A stretch of DNA of 64,000 nt. It comes from an uncultured Mollicutes bacterium. GTDB lineage: Bacteria; Bacillota_I; Bacilli_A; Acholeplasmatales; Anaeroplasmataceae. Shown one piece after another: positions 9,517 to 19,069 of the stretch. The position numbers and the translations under genes were made by a program. The notes under the pieces were generated by a model that searched no databases, was not told where the DNA came from, and worked only from the letters and a program-made list of their open reading frames with translations. Location: contig CAMELE010000007.1 in assembly GCA_945923475.1 (NCBI GenBank), forward strand, positions 1 to 64,000, written 5' to 3'. Numbering within the stretch: position 1 is the first letter of the stretch; every line of letters begins with the position of its first letter.

Positions 9517-10029
9517 TTACGCCTCCATTAATTTTGCGATAATTTTTAAGACTAAATTCTCTCTTTTTATCCAAGGCTTATCTAAATCATTTAGATGTTG
9601 CTCGTTAATCTTAATAGCTTCCTTAGGATCAATTAAAACCGGAAAAAAGCCGGCTTCTTTTTCATATTCATCAAGATCCTGCCCAGTAAACGCATCCTGA
9701 ATATCGCAATAATAATATTCCGAAATCATCTTAAACATTGCTTCATTTTTACCCGATAGCTTTTTTATTTCCTCAACATACCCAAGAGGCTTAATCGATG
9801 ATTTGATTATTTTGAAGCCTGCTTCCTCCATAGTTTCTCTTATAAGAGCATCAATGGATGTTTCGAACACCTTTCTTCCTCCACCTGGGAACTTGTAATA
9901 ATTTCCCTCAAATGATTTTATTAGTAAGACCTTATTACCTTTAATAATAATTGCCCGTGAAGCTTTTCTTAATTCTATGTAGTTGTATTTTCCGTAATCC
10001 TTAAAATCTATTGTCGCAATCTTTTTCAT
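9517..10029 (-). CDS. Nudix hydrolase
   Basis: 170 residues with a full Nudix box at 50-72 (G-x5-E-x7-REtMEEaGF), the site that binds Mg2+ and hydrolyses nucleoside diphosphate-X bonds. The preceding YKFPGG is standard. Substrate cannot be predicted from the box alone; lipid-kinase linkage might suggest a CDP-linked substrate, but this is only context. It is first in a two-gene operon with the lipid kinase and is divergent from the M60 gene, with 199 nt between the two starts. Confidence 0.85.
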   Translation of the reverse strand: MKKIATIDFKDYGKYNYIELRKASRAIIIKGNKVLLIKSFEGNYYKFPGGGRKVFETSIDALIRETMEEAGFKIIKSSIKPLGYVEEIKKLSGKNEAMFKMISEYYYCDIQDAFTGQDLDEYEKEAGFFPVLIDPKEAIKINEQHLNDLDKPWIKRENLVLKIIAKLMEA

Positions 10030-10228
10030 ATAAATACCTACTACCTCAATTATATCAAATATTAGAAATAGAGTAAACTTAAGAAATCATTTTTAAAGAT
10101 TAAATTACTATTTATTAAGCATTTATGATAATTTTATATTTTTTCATTTTTGAGCATTATCACTTTAAAAAATATAAAATATGCTATAATGAAATTGGTA
10201 AATACTATTACAATAGGAGGAGATAAAA

Positions 10229-13200
10229 ATGCGTAAAAGATTTTTCTATATAATTTTAATTATAATGGGTGTTTTATCATTTTCTTCATGCAAAAAGGGT
10301 AGCGTTATCGAGCCATCTGAAGCTACCACAAGTGATAATAATTCACCTATAGATTGGGAAGATTTAAGCTTATCTACTTCCAATACAAAAATTGGTCAAT
10401 CCTTTGAAATACTAGGAAATACAAAAAGAACAGCTCCTGAAATTTCAAACGAAGGATTAAGCAGATATCCTTCATATGGTACAAGCCTACCAAATATCAC
10501 ATATGATGAAAAGGTAGCATTAATCAATGAATCAAATTATTTACGTAGTAGTTCTTCTACTTATGATAAAATGGATTCTGATGGCAATTTATACCTAAAT
10601 GATCAAAAGCTTAACCGCAAGCTATATAAGCATACTGCTTCTGACAACCTTTTCTTTGGTAATGTAGCTGAAACTGAACCTGCAGTTATTAAAAAAATAA
10701 CTATTAATCCAAGACAAAATGGTAACTACATAACTGGACTATATGCACCTGCAGGAGAAATAATTAAGGTAGATATTTCTGATGAGGATTTAAAGCGTAC
10801 AGGTGGAGTCAAGATCGAAATAGGACAATTCCCTCAAAATAATCAACTTAACAACATTTGGGAAGCAAGAGATGATTTTTCAAGAATGCCACACGTAGGA
10901 AATGAAATGCTAGTTGATGAAACAACAGCATATGTTGGGGCATATTTAGGAGGTCCAATATATGTTACACCCGTTAATCAAGCTAGTTTTAGCATTACAA
11001 TAAGCGGAGCTGTTGAATATTGTCATTTTATTTATGGGCTTACAACTGAAGATGAATTTAATCGTTTATCAAAAACAAGTGCTCCATACTTTGACCTGGA
11101 GGTTTGGGATAATTCAGTAAGGAACTCAGGTCCTAAGTCCTATGCCAATTTAGATTATAACAATTTAAATAAAATATCCGAATTCTGGCTAGCTACATCT
11201 AATATTAGCAGACAAATCCCTGCAGGTTCTTCCTTAAGTATGGGAATCACATTTCTTTATGACACCTTTGTTTGTGCCGGGGCTGCCTGTGCAATTGTTG
11301 GAAGAAACTGGTGTAACATGCCAGTTAGCTGGATGACAAGTGCCTTAAATTATGATTCCTTCACTCAAAGTGGTGGATGGGGATCAATTCATGAATTTAA
11401 TCACCACTTCCAACGTTATGGCTTTGCACCGGGTGATGAGGTTACAAATAATGCTATAAGCCTTCTTTCTTATATTAATAATACTAATATATCTGCTTAT
11501 AGAAGCACAGGCTTAAACGGTTGGAATAAATACCTTGACCCAGAAATAAGTCTAAAGGAAACCCTAAGCCTTAGCAATGAAAGTCAAGCCATTAGTAGCT
11601 TATCCTCATATGCTGATATTATCCATACCTTTGGAGTTGATACCTTCATTAATGCGGCTAAATATGGTGAAGGAAAAGGTGGAGTTGACACATGGTATGA
11701 AGCATTATCGTCAATAACTGGTTATGATATGTCATATTATTTTGAAAATATTTTAAATCAAACTGTGTCTGATAATGTAAAAAGTAAATATTTACAATAT
11801 AAGCCATATATTCCTGCTACATTAAAATATCAGACTGGACGTGTAATTAATAATAAGGATATTATTACTGTTAAACCATATAAGATTAATTATAATGAAA
11901 ATGTAAGAATTGATTTAAATAATGATTTGACTTTACCAGAAGGGTTTTCTTATAAAGTAAAATCCGTGTCCTCTCCTAAATTTGGAAAGATAATCAAAAA
12001 CAATGACGGAACCTATACCTATACTCCAGATAAAAATGCCTCTTCTGGTCAAATTAAGCTTATAATTACGATAACAAATGGCACCATAACTCAAGATTTA
12101 GAATTTATTTTTGAATTTATTCAAGACTATTTAGGGCTTGAAGCCACAAGATATACATACTCAACTGATATCTACAAAGACGCTAAGACTGCAGTAAATA
12201 ACAGCTTTGATGGATATTCATCTAAGAATGATGAAATTATTAATAAGCATTTTGTTAATCAGGTAAAAAATAAAGAAATATATACATATTCTGGCAAAAT
12301 TTATATTGATAACGATGGCTTATATAAATTTGGAGTTAGAACATCATCACGGTCTAATACCTATGTAGAATTTGCACTTAACTCAAATAATTATACCGAT
12401 ACATTTAATTCTTTAAAGGAAAATCCAATTAATTATGAAAAGGATAATGTTACATATAATTGTAAAAAAGGAGATTACGTTTACTTTAGAATCACAATTC
12501 AATCATTCCATAATGATGCCTTTGCAGAAATATTTGCTAGCTTTAATGGTGATACTATGAAAAGCATTAGTACAAACTATATTTATAATAGTAATTCGAA
12601 AGGCTTTATATCATATCAAATAGATGATGCTTATAAAAAAACATATAAAGCATCTAGCATTAGATGTAATTCTTCTTCGCAAAAGATTATATCATACACA
12701 GAAAGCTATAGCTCTTGGGATGATAACTTTTTAATCAACAATGTAATTGATGGTAATGAAGGTACCTCATACCATAGTGTTAATGGTAAAATGATTTCCT
12801 CAGAGCCATTTGAACTCACAATTGATTTAGGAAAGACACAAATAGTTGACACCTTAATGATAACAGGCTATACAGGTGTTCAAATGCATATGCCAATCAC
12901 ATTTAAGCTATATGGCGGTAAATCAGTTGATAATATGACACTTTTAGGAGATTATAATGATGTTCAATACACTGGAAGATATCTATCAGTAAGCTTTAAT
13001 AAATCAGAAATAAGATATTATAAAATTGTTATTACGGATACATCTAATCATCGCTATGTAGCAATATCAGAAATCAATATGGCGTTAAGCGTTAGTGGAA
13101 ATATTCTTTGTCCTGGTGCTGCATCTTACTATAAAAAAGATACCTCAAGCTTTACATTGATTAATACTCAATCAACCTTTGGTTCAGTAATTAAAGGGAA

Positions 13201-13417
13201 TGGTTTAATTAAACTTACTACTAATGGTTCTTCTTTTGGTATTTTCACAAAGAATACTAAAGTAGCTAAGATAAGACTAACAATTGATTCTGTAGCAAAG
13301 GAAATAACAATTTATCCTGATGTATTATCTGTTTATGAAATTCTAAGTAACGGAAATCATCAAATTGAAATTGAGGTTCTTGATGGTGAAATCATTATCG
13401 ATTCATTTATAGCATAA
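10229..13417 (+). CDS. Secreted M60 (enhancin/mucinase-like) metallopeptidase lipoprotein
   Basis: 1062 residues. An N-terminal signal ends in a lipobox-like SFSSC, so it is probably anchored outside the cell. The gluzincin site HEFNH (388-392) with a third ligand Glu404 (HEXXH-x11-E) and the surrounding GGWGSIHEFNHHFQ identify the M60/enhancin family, known to cut mucin glycoproteins. Downstream are an Ig/cadherin-like region (about 540-635), a PA14-like module (about 645-790), a discoidin/F5-8C-type carbohydrate-binding module (about 815-955) and a small C-terminal beta domain. The ATG follows AGGAGG; a TATAAT is at 10185-10190. It is a single-gene unit closed by the hairpin at 13422-13463. 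Substrate is most likely glycosylated host protein. Confidence 0.9.
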   Translation: MRKRFFYIILIIMGVLSFSSCKKGSVIEPSEATTSDNNSPIDWEDLSLSTSNTKIGQSFEILGNTKRTAPEISNEGLSRYPSYGTSLPNITYDEKVALINESNYLRSSSSTYDKMDSDGNLYLNDQKLNRKLYKHTASDNLFFGNVAETEPAVIKKITINPRQNGNYITGLYAPAGEIIKVDISDEDLKRTGGVKIEIGQFPQNNQLNNIWEARDDFSRMPHVGNEMLVDETTAYVGAYLGGPIYVTPVNQASFSITISGAVEYCHFIYGLTTEDEFNRLSKTSAPYFDLEVWDNSVRNSGPKSYANLDYNNLNKISEFWLATSNISRQIPAGSSLSMGITFLYDTFVCAGAACAIVGRNWCNMPVSWMTSALNYDSFTQSGGWGSIHEFNHHFQRYGFAPGDEVTNNAISLLSYINNTNISAYRSTGLNGWNKYLDPEISLKETLSLSNESQAISSLSSYADIIHTFGVDTFINAAKYGEGKGGVDTWYEALSSITGYDMSYYFENILNQTVSDNVKSKYLQYKPYIPATLKYQTGRVINNKDIITVKPYKINYNENVRIDLNNDLTLPEGFSYKVKSVSSPKFGKIIKNNDGTYTYTPDKNASSGQIKLIITITNGTITQDLEFIFEFIQDYLGLEATRYTYSTDIYKDAKTAVNNSFDGYSSKNDEIINKHFVNQVKNKEIYTYSGKIYIDNDGLYKFGVRTSSRSNTYVEFALNSNNYTDTFNSLKENPINYEKDNVTYNCKKGDYVYFRITIQSFHNDAFAEIFASFNGDTMKSISTNYIYNSNSKGFISYQIDDAYKKTYKASSIRCNSSSQKIISYTESYSSWDDNFLINNVIDGNEGTSYHSVNGKMISSEPFELTIDLGKTQIVDTLMITGYTGVQMHMPITFKLYGGKSVDNMTLLGDYNDVQYTGRYLSVSFNKSEIRYYKIVITDTSNHRYVAISEINMALSVSGNILCPGAASYYKKDTSSFTLINTQSTFGSVIKGNGLIKLTTNGSSFGIFTKNTKVAKIRLTIDSVAKEITIYPDVLSVYEILSNGNHQIEIEVLDGEIIIDSFIA

Positions 13418-13419
13418 TA

Positions 13420-13470
13420 AAAAAGCTTCCTATTTTAGTTAGTATACTAATTTAGAAAGCTTTTTCTTTT
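13420..13470. terminator. Bidirectional terminator between M60 and P-type ATPase genes
   Basis: AAAGCTT-x1-CTATTTTAGT ... ACTAATTTAG-x1-AAGCTTT followed by TTCTTTTT on the plus strand; the reverse strand also has an AT-rich tail. It separates two convergent genes. Confidence 0.8.
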
Positions 13471-13479
13471 TAGCTAGAT

Positions 13480-15906
13480 TTATTTTATCATTGAATTTAT
13501 TATTGGTAATGGTAATGCTAAGAGTACTGCAATAATTAAATCAATTATGCTAAGGCTTGCAAATTTAAATACAGGACCAAGAATATAACATGCACCTAAA
13601 GTTAAGGTAGTACCTAAAATAAATGCTATATTTAATATTTTATTGCTGGTAAGTTTTTTAAAGCCATGTAATGCAAGACTAAAGAAAAGCTGCGACATAG
13701 ATATTGAAACAAAAGCCATTGTTTGACCATAAGCTAGCCCCTTACTCCTTCCAATTCTAAAAGAAATAAACGCCATTAATCCCATAACTATTCCTTCAAA
13801 TAGGATTCTTAACATCATTTTTTTAGAAATAATCCTCTCATCCTTTTTCCTTGGTCTATTACTAATCATTGTTGTATTATCAAGACCAATAGCTATAGCT
13901 GGTAAGGTATCAGTTACTAGATTAATCCATAACAAATGGACTGGCTTTAAAGCTGGCCCAAAGCTTCTATTTACCATACATACGATAGTTACAAATAATA
14001 CTAGAGCTACCTCGCCAATATTTGAGGACAATAAATACCTAATTGTTTTTTGAATGTTTAAATAGCTTCTTCTTCCATCCTTAATTGCCAAAACAATTGT
14101 TCTAAAGCTATTATCTAGCAAAATCATATCAGCCGCATCCTTTGCTATATCCGATCCATTTCCCATTGCGACTCCAATATCAGCATTTTTTAATGCTGGA
14201 GAATCATTTATTCCATCCCCTGTCATTGCAATAACATCTTTTCTATTTTGATAGGCTTTGATAATTCTTAGTTTATCTAAGGGCTCTACCCTTGAATAAA
14301 CGCTATATTTATCTAAGCTTTCTCTTAACTCTTCATCAGATAAACTATGAATTATCTCGGGCGTAGCCACCTCTTCTATTTTTGATGCAATTTTAACCTC
14401 CTTGGCAATTTTAAAGGCTGTATCCTTAAAATCCCCCGTAATCATTATCGGCTTAACCCCAAGCTCTCTACACTCTAATATTGCTGGCATAGCAGTTGGT
14501 CTAATCTCATCCTCGAACAATGCCATTCCTATTATTTTAAAATCTCGTTCCTTACTTACCTCATCAAGGCTTCCTTCCTTTTTTGCAACAAATAATACTC
14601 TATAATTTGTAGCAGCATTTTTTGCTTTATTTAAAAGACTTTGATTCTTATTTATAGCTAGCTTAAACATAACATCAAATGCGCCCTTTGTGTATGAAAC
14701 ATATTTGTTTCCATCCTTATATATGATGGTTTCTAGCTTTCTTGATGACGAAAATGGTATAGCCTTGAAATAAGAATTAGTTTTAGATTCTAATAATATT
14801 CTATTTATTTCATTTGTAGGACTTAAGGATGCTAATCTAAACGCCTCCTTAGCCTCTCCATCAGTTCTACCAAACCCAATAATACTATTTAAGGTTAGAT
14901 TCCCTGTTGTTATTGTTCCCGTTTTATCAGTTGCAATAACACTAATTGCGCCTAAAGCCTCAGCAGATGGCATTCTTTTAACGATTGCGTTGTTTTTAGA
15001 TAATTTTAATACTGAAAGTGCCATCACCATAGTTATAACAGTTGATAATCCCTCAGGTATTGCCGCAACTGACAAGGACACTGCTGTTTTAAAGGATTCA
15101 AGAACATTCCTCGATGTAAAAAGCTCCAAAGCGTAAATAACAATACAAATACCCATAATGATAACACCAATCAGCTTACTAATATGCTTAATTGCCTCTT
15201 CAAGTGGGCTTTTCTTGCTTGATGTATCATTAATATTTTTAGCAATTTTACCTATTTCAGTATTATTTCCAATACTTACTACAATTCCTTCTCCACTTCC
15301 AGATGTAATAAATGTTGAGGAAAATAACATATTGTTTCTTTCTGCTATTATTTTACTACCAGTTAATGTATTATTAGATTTTAAAACAGATTTAGATTCT
15401 CCTGTTAATGCTGATTCTAATGCTTGAAGCTCTGCCGATTTGATTACTATAATATCAGCAGGAACGCAATTTCCAGCATCAAGTATAACTAAATCCCCTA
15501 TAACAACCTCTCTTGCTGGAATCTCAATTATTCTTCCATCTCTTTTTACATGAGCATTATGACGGGAAAGACTACTTATTTTTTTGATTGTAGTTCGAGC
15601 CTTATACTCTTGAACAACTCCTAATGTTGCGTTAAAAATTACAACAATTATTATTAATAATGCATCCATATAATCATTCTTATCAATAATTATTGTTATA
15701 ATTGAGCTAAATATCAGCATCCATACTAGCATGTCCTTGAATTGATTAATAATCATATGAAATAACGTATTTTTGTTCTTAAGCTTTATTTCGTTATAGC
15801 CATTCTTTTTTATTCTAATAGCTGCTTGTTCCTCAGAAATACCATTGTAGCCTGTGTTATACTTACTAAATAAATCTTCTATTTTTAGATTATAGTCCTC
15901 CATCAT
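13480..15906 (-). CDS. P-type cation-transporting ATPase (Ca2+ type, PacL/SERCA-like)
   Basis: 808 residues. The actuator motif LTGES, the phosphorylation site DKTGT (Asp327), the hinge TGDGINDSPALKNADIGVAMG and PEGL in the fourth membrane segment place it among type II Ca2+ (or Mn2+) exporting ATPases of the plasma membrane. The N-terminal cation-ATPase domain begins directly (EDLFSKYNTGYNGISEEQAA). Ten membrane segments are expected, six after the hinge; the C-terminal block is intact. Two ATGs lie in tandem; AGGGTG spacing favours the second (15903). It appears to be a single-gene unit between the M60 terminator and the ABC operon terminator. Confidence 0.9.
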   Translation of the reverse strand: MMEDYNLKIEDLFSKYNTGYNGISEEQAAIRIKKNGYNEIKLKNKNTLFHMIINQFKDMLVWMLIFSSIITIIIDKNDYMDALLIIIVVIFNATLGVVQEYKARTTIKKISSLSRHNAHVKRDGRIIEIPAREVVIGDLVILDAGNCVPADIIVIKSAELQALESALTGESKSVLKSNNTLTGSKIIAERNNMLFSSTFITSGSGEGIVVSIGNNTEIGKIAKNINDTSSKKSPLEEAIKHISKLIGVIIMGICIVIYALELFTSRNVLESFKTAVSLSVAAIPEGLSTVITMVMALSVLKLSKNNAIVKRMPSAEALGAISVIATDKTGTITTGNLTLNSIIGFGRTDGEAKEAFRLASLSPTNEINRILLESKTNSYFKAIPFSSSRKLETIIYKDGNKYVSYTKGAFDVMFKLAINKNQSLLNKAKNAATNYRVLFVAKKEGSLDEVSKERDFKIIGMALFEDEIRPTAMPAILECRELGVKPIMITGDFKDTAFKIAKEVKIASKIEEVATPEIIHSLSDEELRESLDKYSVYSRVEPLDKLRIIKAYQNRKDVIAMTGDGINDSPALKNADIGVAMGNGSDIAKDAADMILLDNSFRTIVLAIKDGRRSYLNIQKTIRYLLSSNIGEVALVLFVTIVCMVNRSFGPALKPVHLLWINLVTDTLPAIAIGLDNTTMISNRPRKKDERIISKKMMLRILFEGIVMGLMAFISFRIGRSKGLAYGQTMAFVSISMSQLFFSLALHGFKKLTSNKILNIAFILGTTLTLGACYILGPVFKFASLSIIDLIIAVLLALPLPIINSMIK

Positions 15907-15949
15907 TTCACCCTATAAAAGAATATGAATAACAAAGTTAAAATAGACG

Positions 15950-15982
15950 AAAAAAAGAAACAACTTTTAAAAGCTGTCTCTT
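15950..15982 (-). terminator. Terminator of the TetR/ABC-2 operon
   Basis: Minus-strand GAGACAGCTTT/AAAGTTGTTTC stem (with G-T pairs) followed by TTTTTTT. Confidence 0.7.
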
Positions 15983-16757
15983 AATTGTCTTGTCTTCTAT
16001 TAAATATTAAAACTGATATTATAAGTACTAAAATTGTATATATTGCTAGCAATACAAGACCAACAATACTAATATTTGAAAAAGAATAAACCTCTCCAGA
16101 TACATATGTCGCCTTTGTCGCAATTCTTCCTAAGCATACAGATGGATAAAACGGTAAGAAATTACAAAATGATTTGAATCCTCCCATTGTCTCAAGTGGC
16201 ATCCAGCTTCCTCCTAGTACTCCTGCAGCACTAATTAATATTGAACTAATTCCTGGTGCACTCTTTTCACTTAACGCTGTACCACATAATATTCCTAAAA
16301 ATACAAAAAATATTAAAATTGGCATTTGGGTTAAAATTAATAATAAGCATCTTGCAAAACTAAAATAAACTGCACCTTCTATTTTAGCAATAATAAATCC
16401 AAATAAAATTGTACATAAAGATTGAGCAAGACCAACTAAAATTCCTAAAATAGCATATCCTAAAATAAATTCGATTGATTTCATCGGAGACGTATATAGT
16501 CTTTTTAATAGTGCACTAGTTTTATCCTTTGATACCTGTAGTGATAGTTGTAGCATTACAAATGTAAATGAAAACATCATAATTCCTGGTATTAATGATG
16601 TAGGCTCAAATGTTGGTGTATTTCCTGCTGTAAAATGATTAATAACCGAAAACATTATAAGCATGACGAGTGGGAAGCCTAAACAAAATATATATACTAT
16701 AGGATCTCTTACCATTTCCTTAAAGTTTCTATTCAAAAAGGTCAATGTTCTTTTCAT
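15981..16757 (-). CDS. ABC-2 type transporter permease
   Basis: 258 residues with six hydrophobic segments and the RDPIVYIFCLGFPLVMLIMFS start typical of ABC-2 permeases of drug or lipid exporters. The ATG at 16757 has GGAGG 9 nt upstream; the frame's earlier ATG at 16796 lies inside the ATPase gene without a ribosome site. It overlaps the end of the ATPase gene by 29 nt and forms one exporter with it. Third gene of a TetR-ATPase-permease operon, a layout commonly found in drug-inducible efflux units. Confidence 0.88.
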   Translation of the reverse strand: MKRTLTFLNRNFKEMVRDPIVYIFCLGFPLVMLIMFSVINHFTAGNTPTFEPTSLIPGIMMFSFTFVMLQLSLQVSKDKTSALLKRLYTSPMKSIEFILGYAILGILVGLAQSLCTILFGFIIAKIEGAVYFSFARCLLLILTQMPILIFFVFLGILCGTALSEKSAPGISSILISAAGVLGGSWMPLETMGGFKSFCNFLPFYPSVCLGRIATKATYVSGEVYSFSNISIVGLVLLAIYTILVLIISVLIFNRRQDN

Positions 16758-17472
16758 TTGCTTTTTCCTCCACAATCTTAACAAATGCATCCTCAAGTGT
16801 TACTGCATCAGCATTCTTTTTTATTTCATCAGATGTTCCAATAGCTAAAACATTACCCTTAGACATAATTAAAATTCGATCACAAAGTGCTTCAATCTCC
16901 TCTAAATAATGCGTTGTAAGAATAATTGTAATTTTACCTTTTAGCTTTAATATTATTCTCCATAGTTCTCTTCTTGATATTACATCTAGTCCCAATGTTG
17001 GTTCATCTAAAAATAGAACTTTTGGTTTTGATATTAATGCACATGCTATTGATACTCTTCTTTGATACCCACCAGATAGCTTCTTTACAGGTTTATTCAC
17101 TACCTCATTTAAGTCAAATACATCAATAACCTTTTTTAAATATGCTTCATCATACTTATCATAAATATTGGCAAAAAATTTTAAATTTTCAATCACTGTT
17201 AAATTAGGTGCTACTGATGTTTCTTGAGGCGATACATCAATGATTTTTTTAATCTCGTTTAAATCATTATCAAGATCTAATCCTAGAATTTTCGCTTCCC
17301 CATTTGTTTTCTTTGTAAGCCCACTTAAAATCTTAATTAATGTAGTTTTCCCTGCCCCATTGACTCCAAGTAATCCAAAAAGCTCGCCTTCATTAACACT
17401 AAAGCTAACATCCTTTAATGCAGTAACATCCTTATACTCTTTTACAATGTTACTAATTTTAATTGCTTCCAT
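16729..17472 (-). CDS. ABC transporter ATP-binding protein (drug/lipid exporter type)
   Basis: 247 residues with Walker A GVNGAGKTT, the Q-loop SPQET, signature LSGGYQRR, Walker B VLFLDEPT and the H-loop TTHYLEE. It belongs to the CcmA/DrrA-like group that pairs with ABC-2 permeases. The ATG at 17472 sits about 8 nt from GGGAG; the ATG three codons earlier is too close to that site. The gene overlaps the TetR gene end by 14 nt and the permease start by 29 nt, so all three are coupled. Substrate unknown. Confidence 0.92.
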   Translation of the reverse strand: MEAIKISNIVKEYKDVTALKDVSFSVNEGELFGLLGVNGAGKTTLIKILSGLTKKTNGEAKILGLDLDNDLNEIKKIIDVSPQETSVAPNLTVIENLKFFANIYDKYDEAYLKKVIDVFDLNEVVNKPVKKLSGGYQRRVSIACALISKPKVLFLDEPTLGLDVISRRELWRIILKLKGKITIILTTHYLEEIEALCDRILIMSKGNVLAIGTSDEIKKNADAVTLEDAFVKIVEEKANEKNIDLFE

Positions 17473-18028
17473 TTTTCTCATCTCCCTTATATTTTAGTTT
17501 TAAAGCGATAAATTCATCCTCTAATAAATCATTTATTATATCTAAATCCCATTTTATATAGCCTGTAGCTATTTGAGTTGCAATACCATGAGCATAAATA
17601 AAGCTTTGTATATAAAACTTTTCCGTGATTTTATATGTATATCCTCCAGCTTTTGCAATACCCTTAATAATATTATCATTATATGCTTGATCAGCCTCAG
17701 AATTCTCACAAGCCATTTTTAGATATATAAATTCATATAATTTAGGATATTCATATGCAAATTTAATAAATGCTGATAGATATCCCATAAACAAAGTGTC
17801 ATACTCATGTAAGCGTGATTGAATGTAGCTAGAAATAAAGGCTTTACTATTTACAAGTAATTGTTTTTTTAAATCATCCATACTTTTAAATGAAAGATAT
17901 ATTGGTTGAGTTGAACAATTTAGTTCTTTTGCAAGACTTCTAGCATTTAAGCTATCAATCCCATTTTTTATTACATATTGTAAAGCTCCATCTAAAATAA
18001 TTTCTTTTGTAATTACTCTTTTTTTCAT
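17459..18028 (-). CDS. TetR family transcriptional regulator of the adjacent exporter
   Basis: 189 residues. The N-terminal helix-turn-helix (ITKEIILDGALQYVIKNGID...LNARSLAKELNCSTQPIYLSFKSMDDL) is standard TetR. The remainder is an alpha-helical ligand domain, with no further recognisable signature. It heads the exporter operon and a perfect 9-bp-arm inverted repeat lies 13 nt upstream of the start, so autoregulation by ligand-relieved repression is likely. The inducer is unknown. Confidence 0.88.
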   Translation of the reverse strand: MKKRVITKEIILDGALQYVIKNGIDSLNARSLAKELNCSTQPIYLSFKSMDDLKKQLLVNSKAFISSYIQSRLHEYDTLFMGYLSAFIKFAYEYPKLYEFIYLKMACENSEADQAYNDNIIKGIAKAGGYTYKITEKFYIQSFIYAHGIATQIATGYIKWDLDIINDLLEDEFIALKLKYKGDEKNGSN

Positions 18029-18041
18029 AGCTATCTCCTAT

Positions 18042-18061
18042 AAAATAACACTTGTTATTTT
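18042..18061. promoter_or_regulatory. Likely TetR operator
   Basis: Perfect inverted repeat AAAATAACA-CT-TGTTATTTT, 13 nt upstream of the TetR start codon. Confidence 0.7.
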
Positions 18062-18098
18062 TAGTATATCACAAATATTTTAATATTCAAGAAAAAAA

Positions 18099-18123
18099 TA
18101 AATCCAATCAAAATGATTGGACT
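18099..18123 (-). terminator. Terminator after the InlB-repeat lipoprotein pseudogene
   Basis: Minus-strand TCCAATCA-ttt-TGATTGGA stem followed by TTTATTTTTTT. Confidence 0.7.
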
Positions 18124-18131
18124 TATTTGAA

Positions 18132-18849
18132 TTATGCATAGGTAAATACGATACCACCTAGTGAGAACTCTTTACTTGCTGAGCAACAACGAGTCATTGT
18201 ATATTCTCCTGCCTCAAGTGTTATCTCAACTGCCTTATAGCCTGAGCCTTCAGTATTTTCTGTATGATCTATTTTATATGTATTACCATTTGTATTAGTA
18301 AATACTAATCCATGACCTTGTGGATCATTAAGAGCCATATATACCGTTAGTATCATTTTTTGTTTAATAGTAAATGTTACACTTCCCGAACTATTCATTT
18401 TTAATCCTCTAGCAATAGTTGTGCCATTTATTACTCCACCGTAATCCTTATAGCTTGTAGAGGCTGTACTGACATAGACATCGCTATCTTCAACTAAAGC
18501 TACGTTATTTGAATCAACCTGGCTTAACATATGTATACCAACCGCCAAATGTATAGCCTGTTTTTGTTGGATCTTCTGGCTTTGTAGCTAATGAATTATA
18601 ATTTATTTTTGAATTGCTACATTACTTCCATTTGTATTAAATACAATTATATAATATACTTCAACAGGTACACTTGTTGTTGGAGGAATGGTTGTACTTG
18701 GTACTGTCGTGGTTGAAAACATTGAAGATTCCGAAGACGTTTGACTTGGTACAGCACTAGTTGTATTTGAAACATTAATTTTAGTACAAGATACTAAAAT
18801 AATCCCCAGAAAAAATACTAATTAGTATCCATAATCTTTTATTTTTCAT
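18132..18849 (-). pseudogene. Secreted lipoprotein with InlB-type repeat, broken by several frameshifts
   Basis: An ATG at 18849 with AAAGGA upstream opens a signal peptide that reads MKNKRLWILISIF and then shifts frame in a TTTTTT run. In the next frame it continues as LGIILVSC (lipobox), a Thr/Ser/Pro-rich linker and FNTNGSNVAIQK. A second shift in an AAAAA run gives INYNSLATKPEDPTKTGYTF, matching the Listeria-Bacteroides (InlB B) repeat, and a third shift leads into the 138-residue open frame at 18132-18548. That last part is a beta-rich module (KDYGGVINGTTIARGLKMNSSG...) like those at the ends of secreted polysaccharide lyases. Three lesions in about 300 bp argue for a pseudogene, although errors in homopolymers could contribute. 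Confidence 0.7.
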
Positions 18850-18953
18850 ATTCTTGTAATCCTTTCTTCATTACTTAAGATATAACATTTTTTTTATTTT
18901 TAATAAATATTTTTTTTAAATTTGGTATAAAAAATGATATTTTTTATGTAAAA

Positions 18954-18986
18954 TTAAAAAAAGCGGTAATTATTGTTTCTTACCGC
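18954..18986 (-). terminator. Terminator of the Sel1-repeat gene region
   Basis: Minus-strand GCGGTAA (18980-18986) and TTACCGC (18963-18969) arms followed by TTTTTTT. Confidence 0.75.
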
Positions 18987-19047
18987 ACTTTGAGCAATAT
19001 ATACCGAGTCAAAACCAATTTTTTCTCCACAATACTTGCGCGAAATC
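18970..19047 (-). pseudogene. Zinc-ribbon tail remnant
   Basis: Downstream of the Sel1 gene stop, minus-strand frames read KYCGEKIGFDSVY and then, after a one-base shift, YCSKCGKKQ-stop. Together they resemble the C-terminal zinc-ribbon motifs (CxxCG...CxxCG) common in small membrane proteins. The expected first Cys is Ser and the frame is broken, so this is a decayed fragment, perhaps of a former C-terminal extension or a lost gene. Confidence 0.4.
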
Positions 19048-19069
19048 CAACATCATTTCATTATAATTT

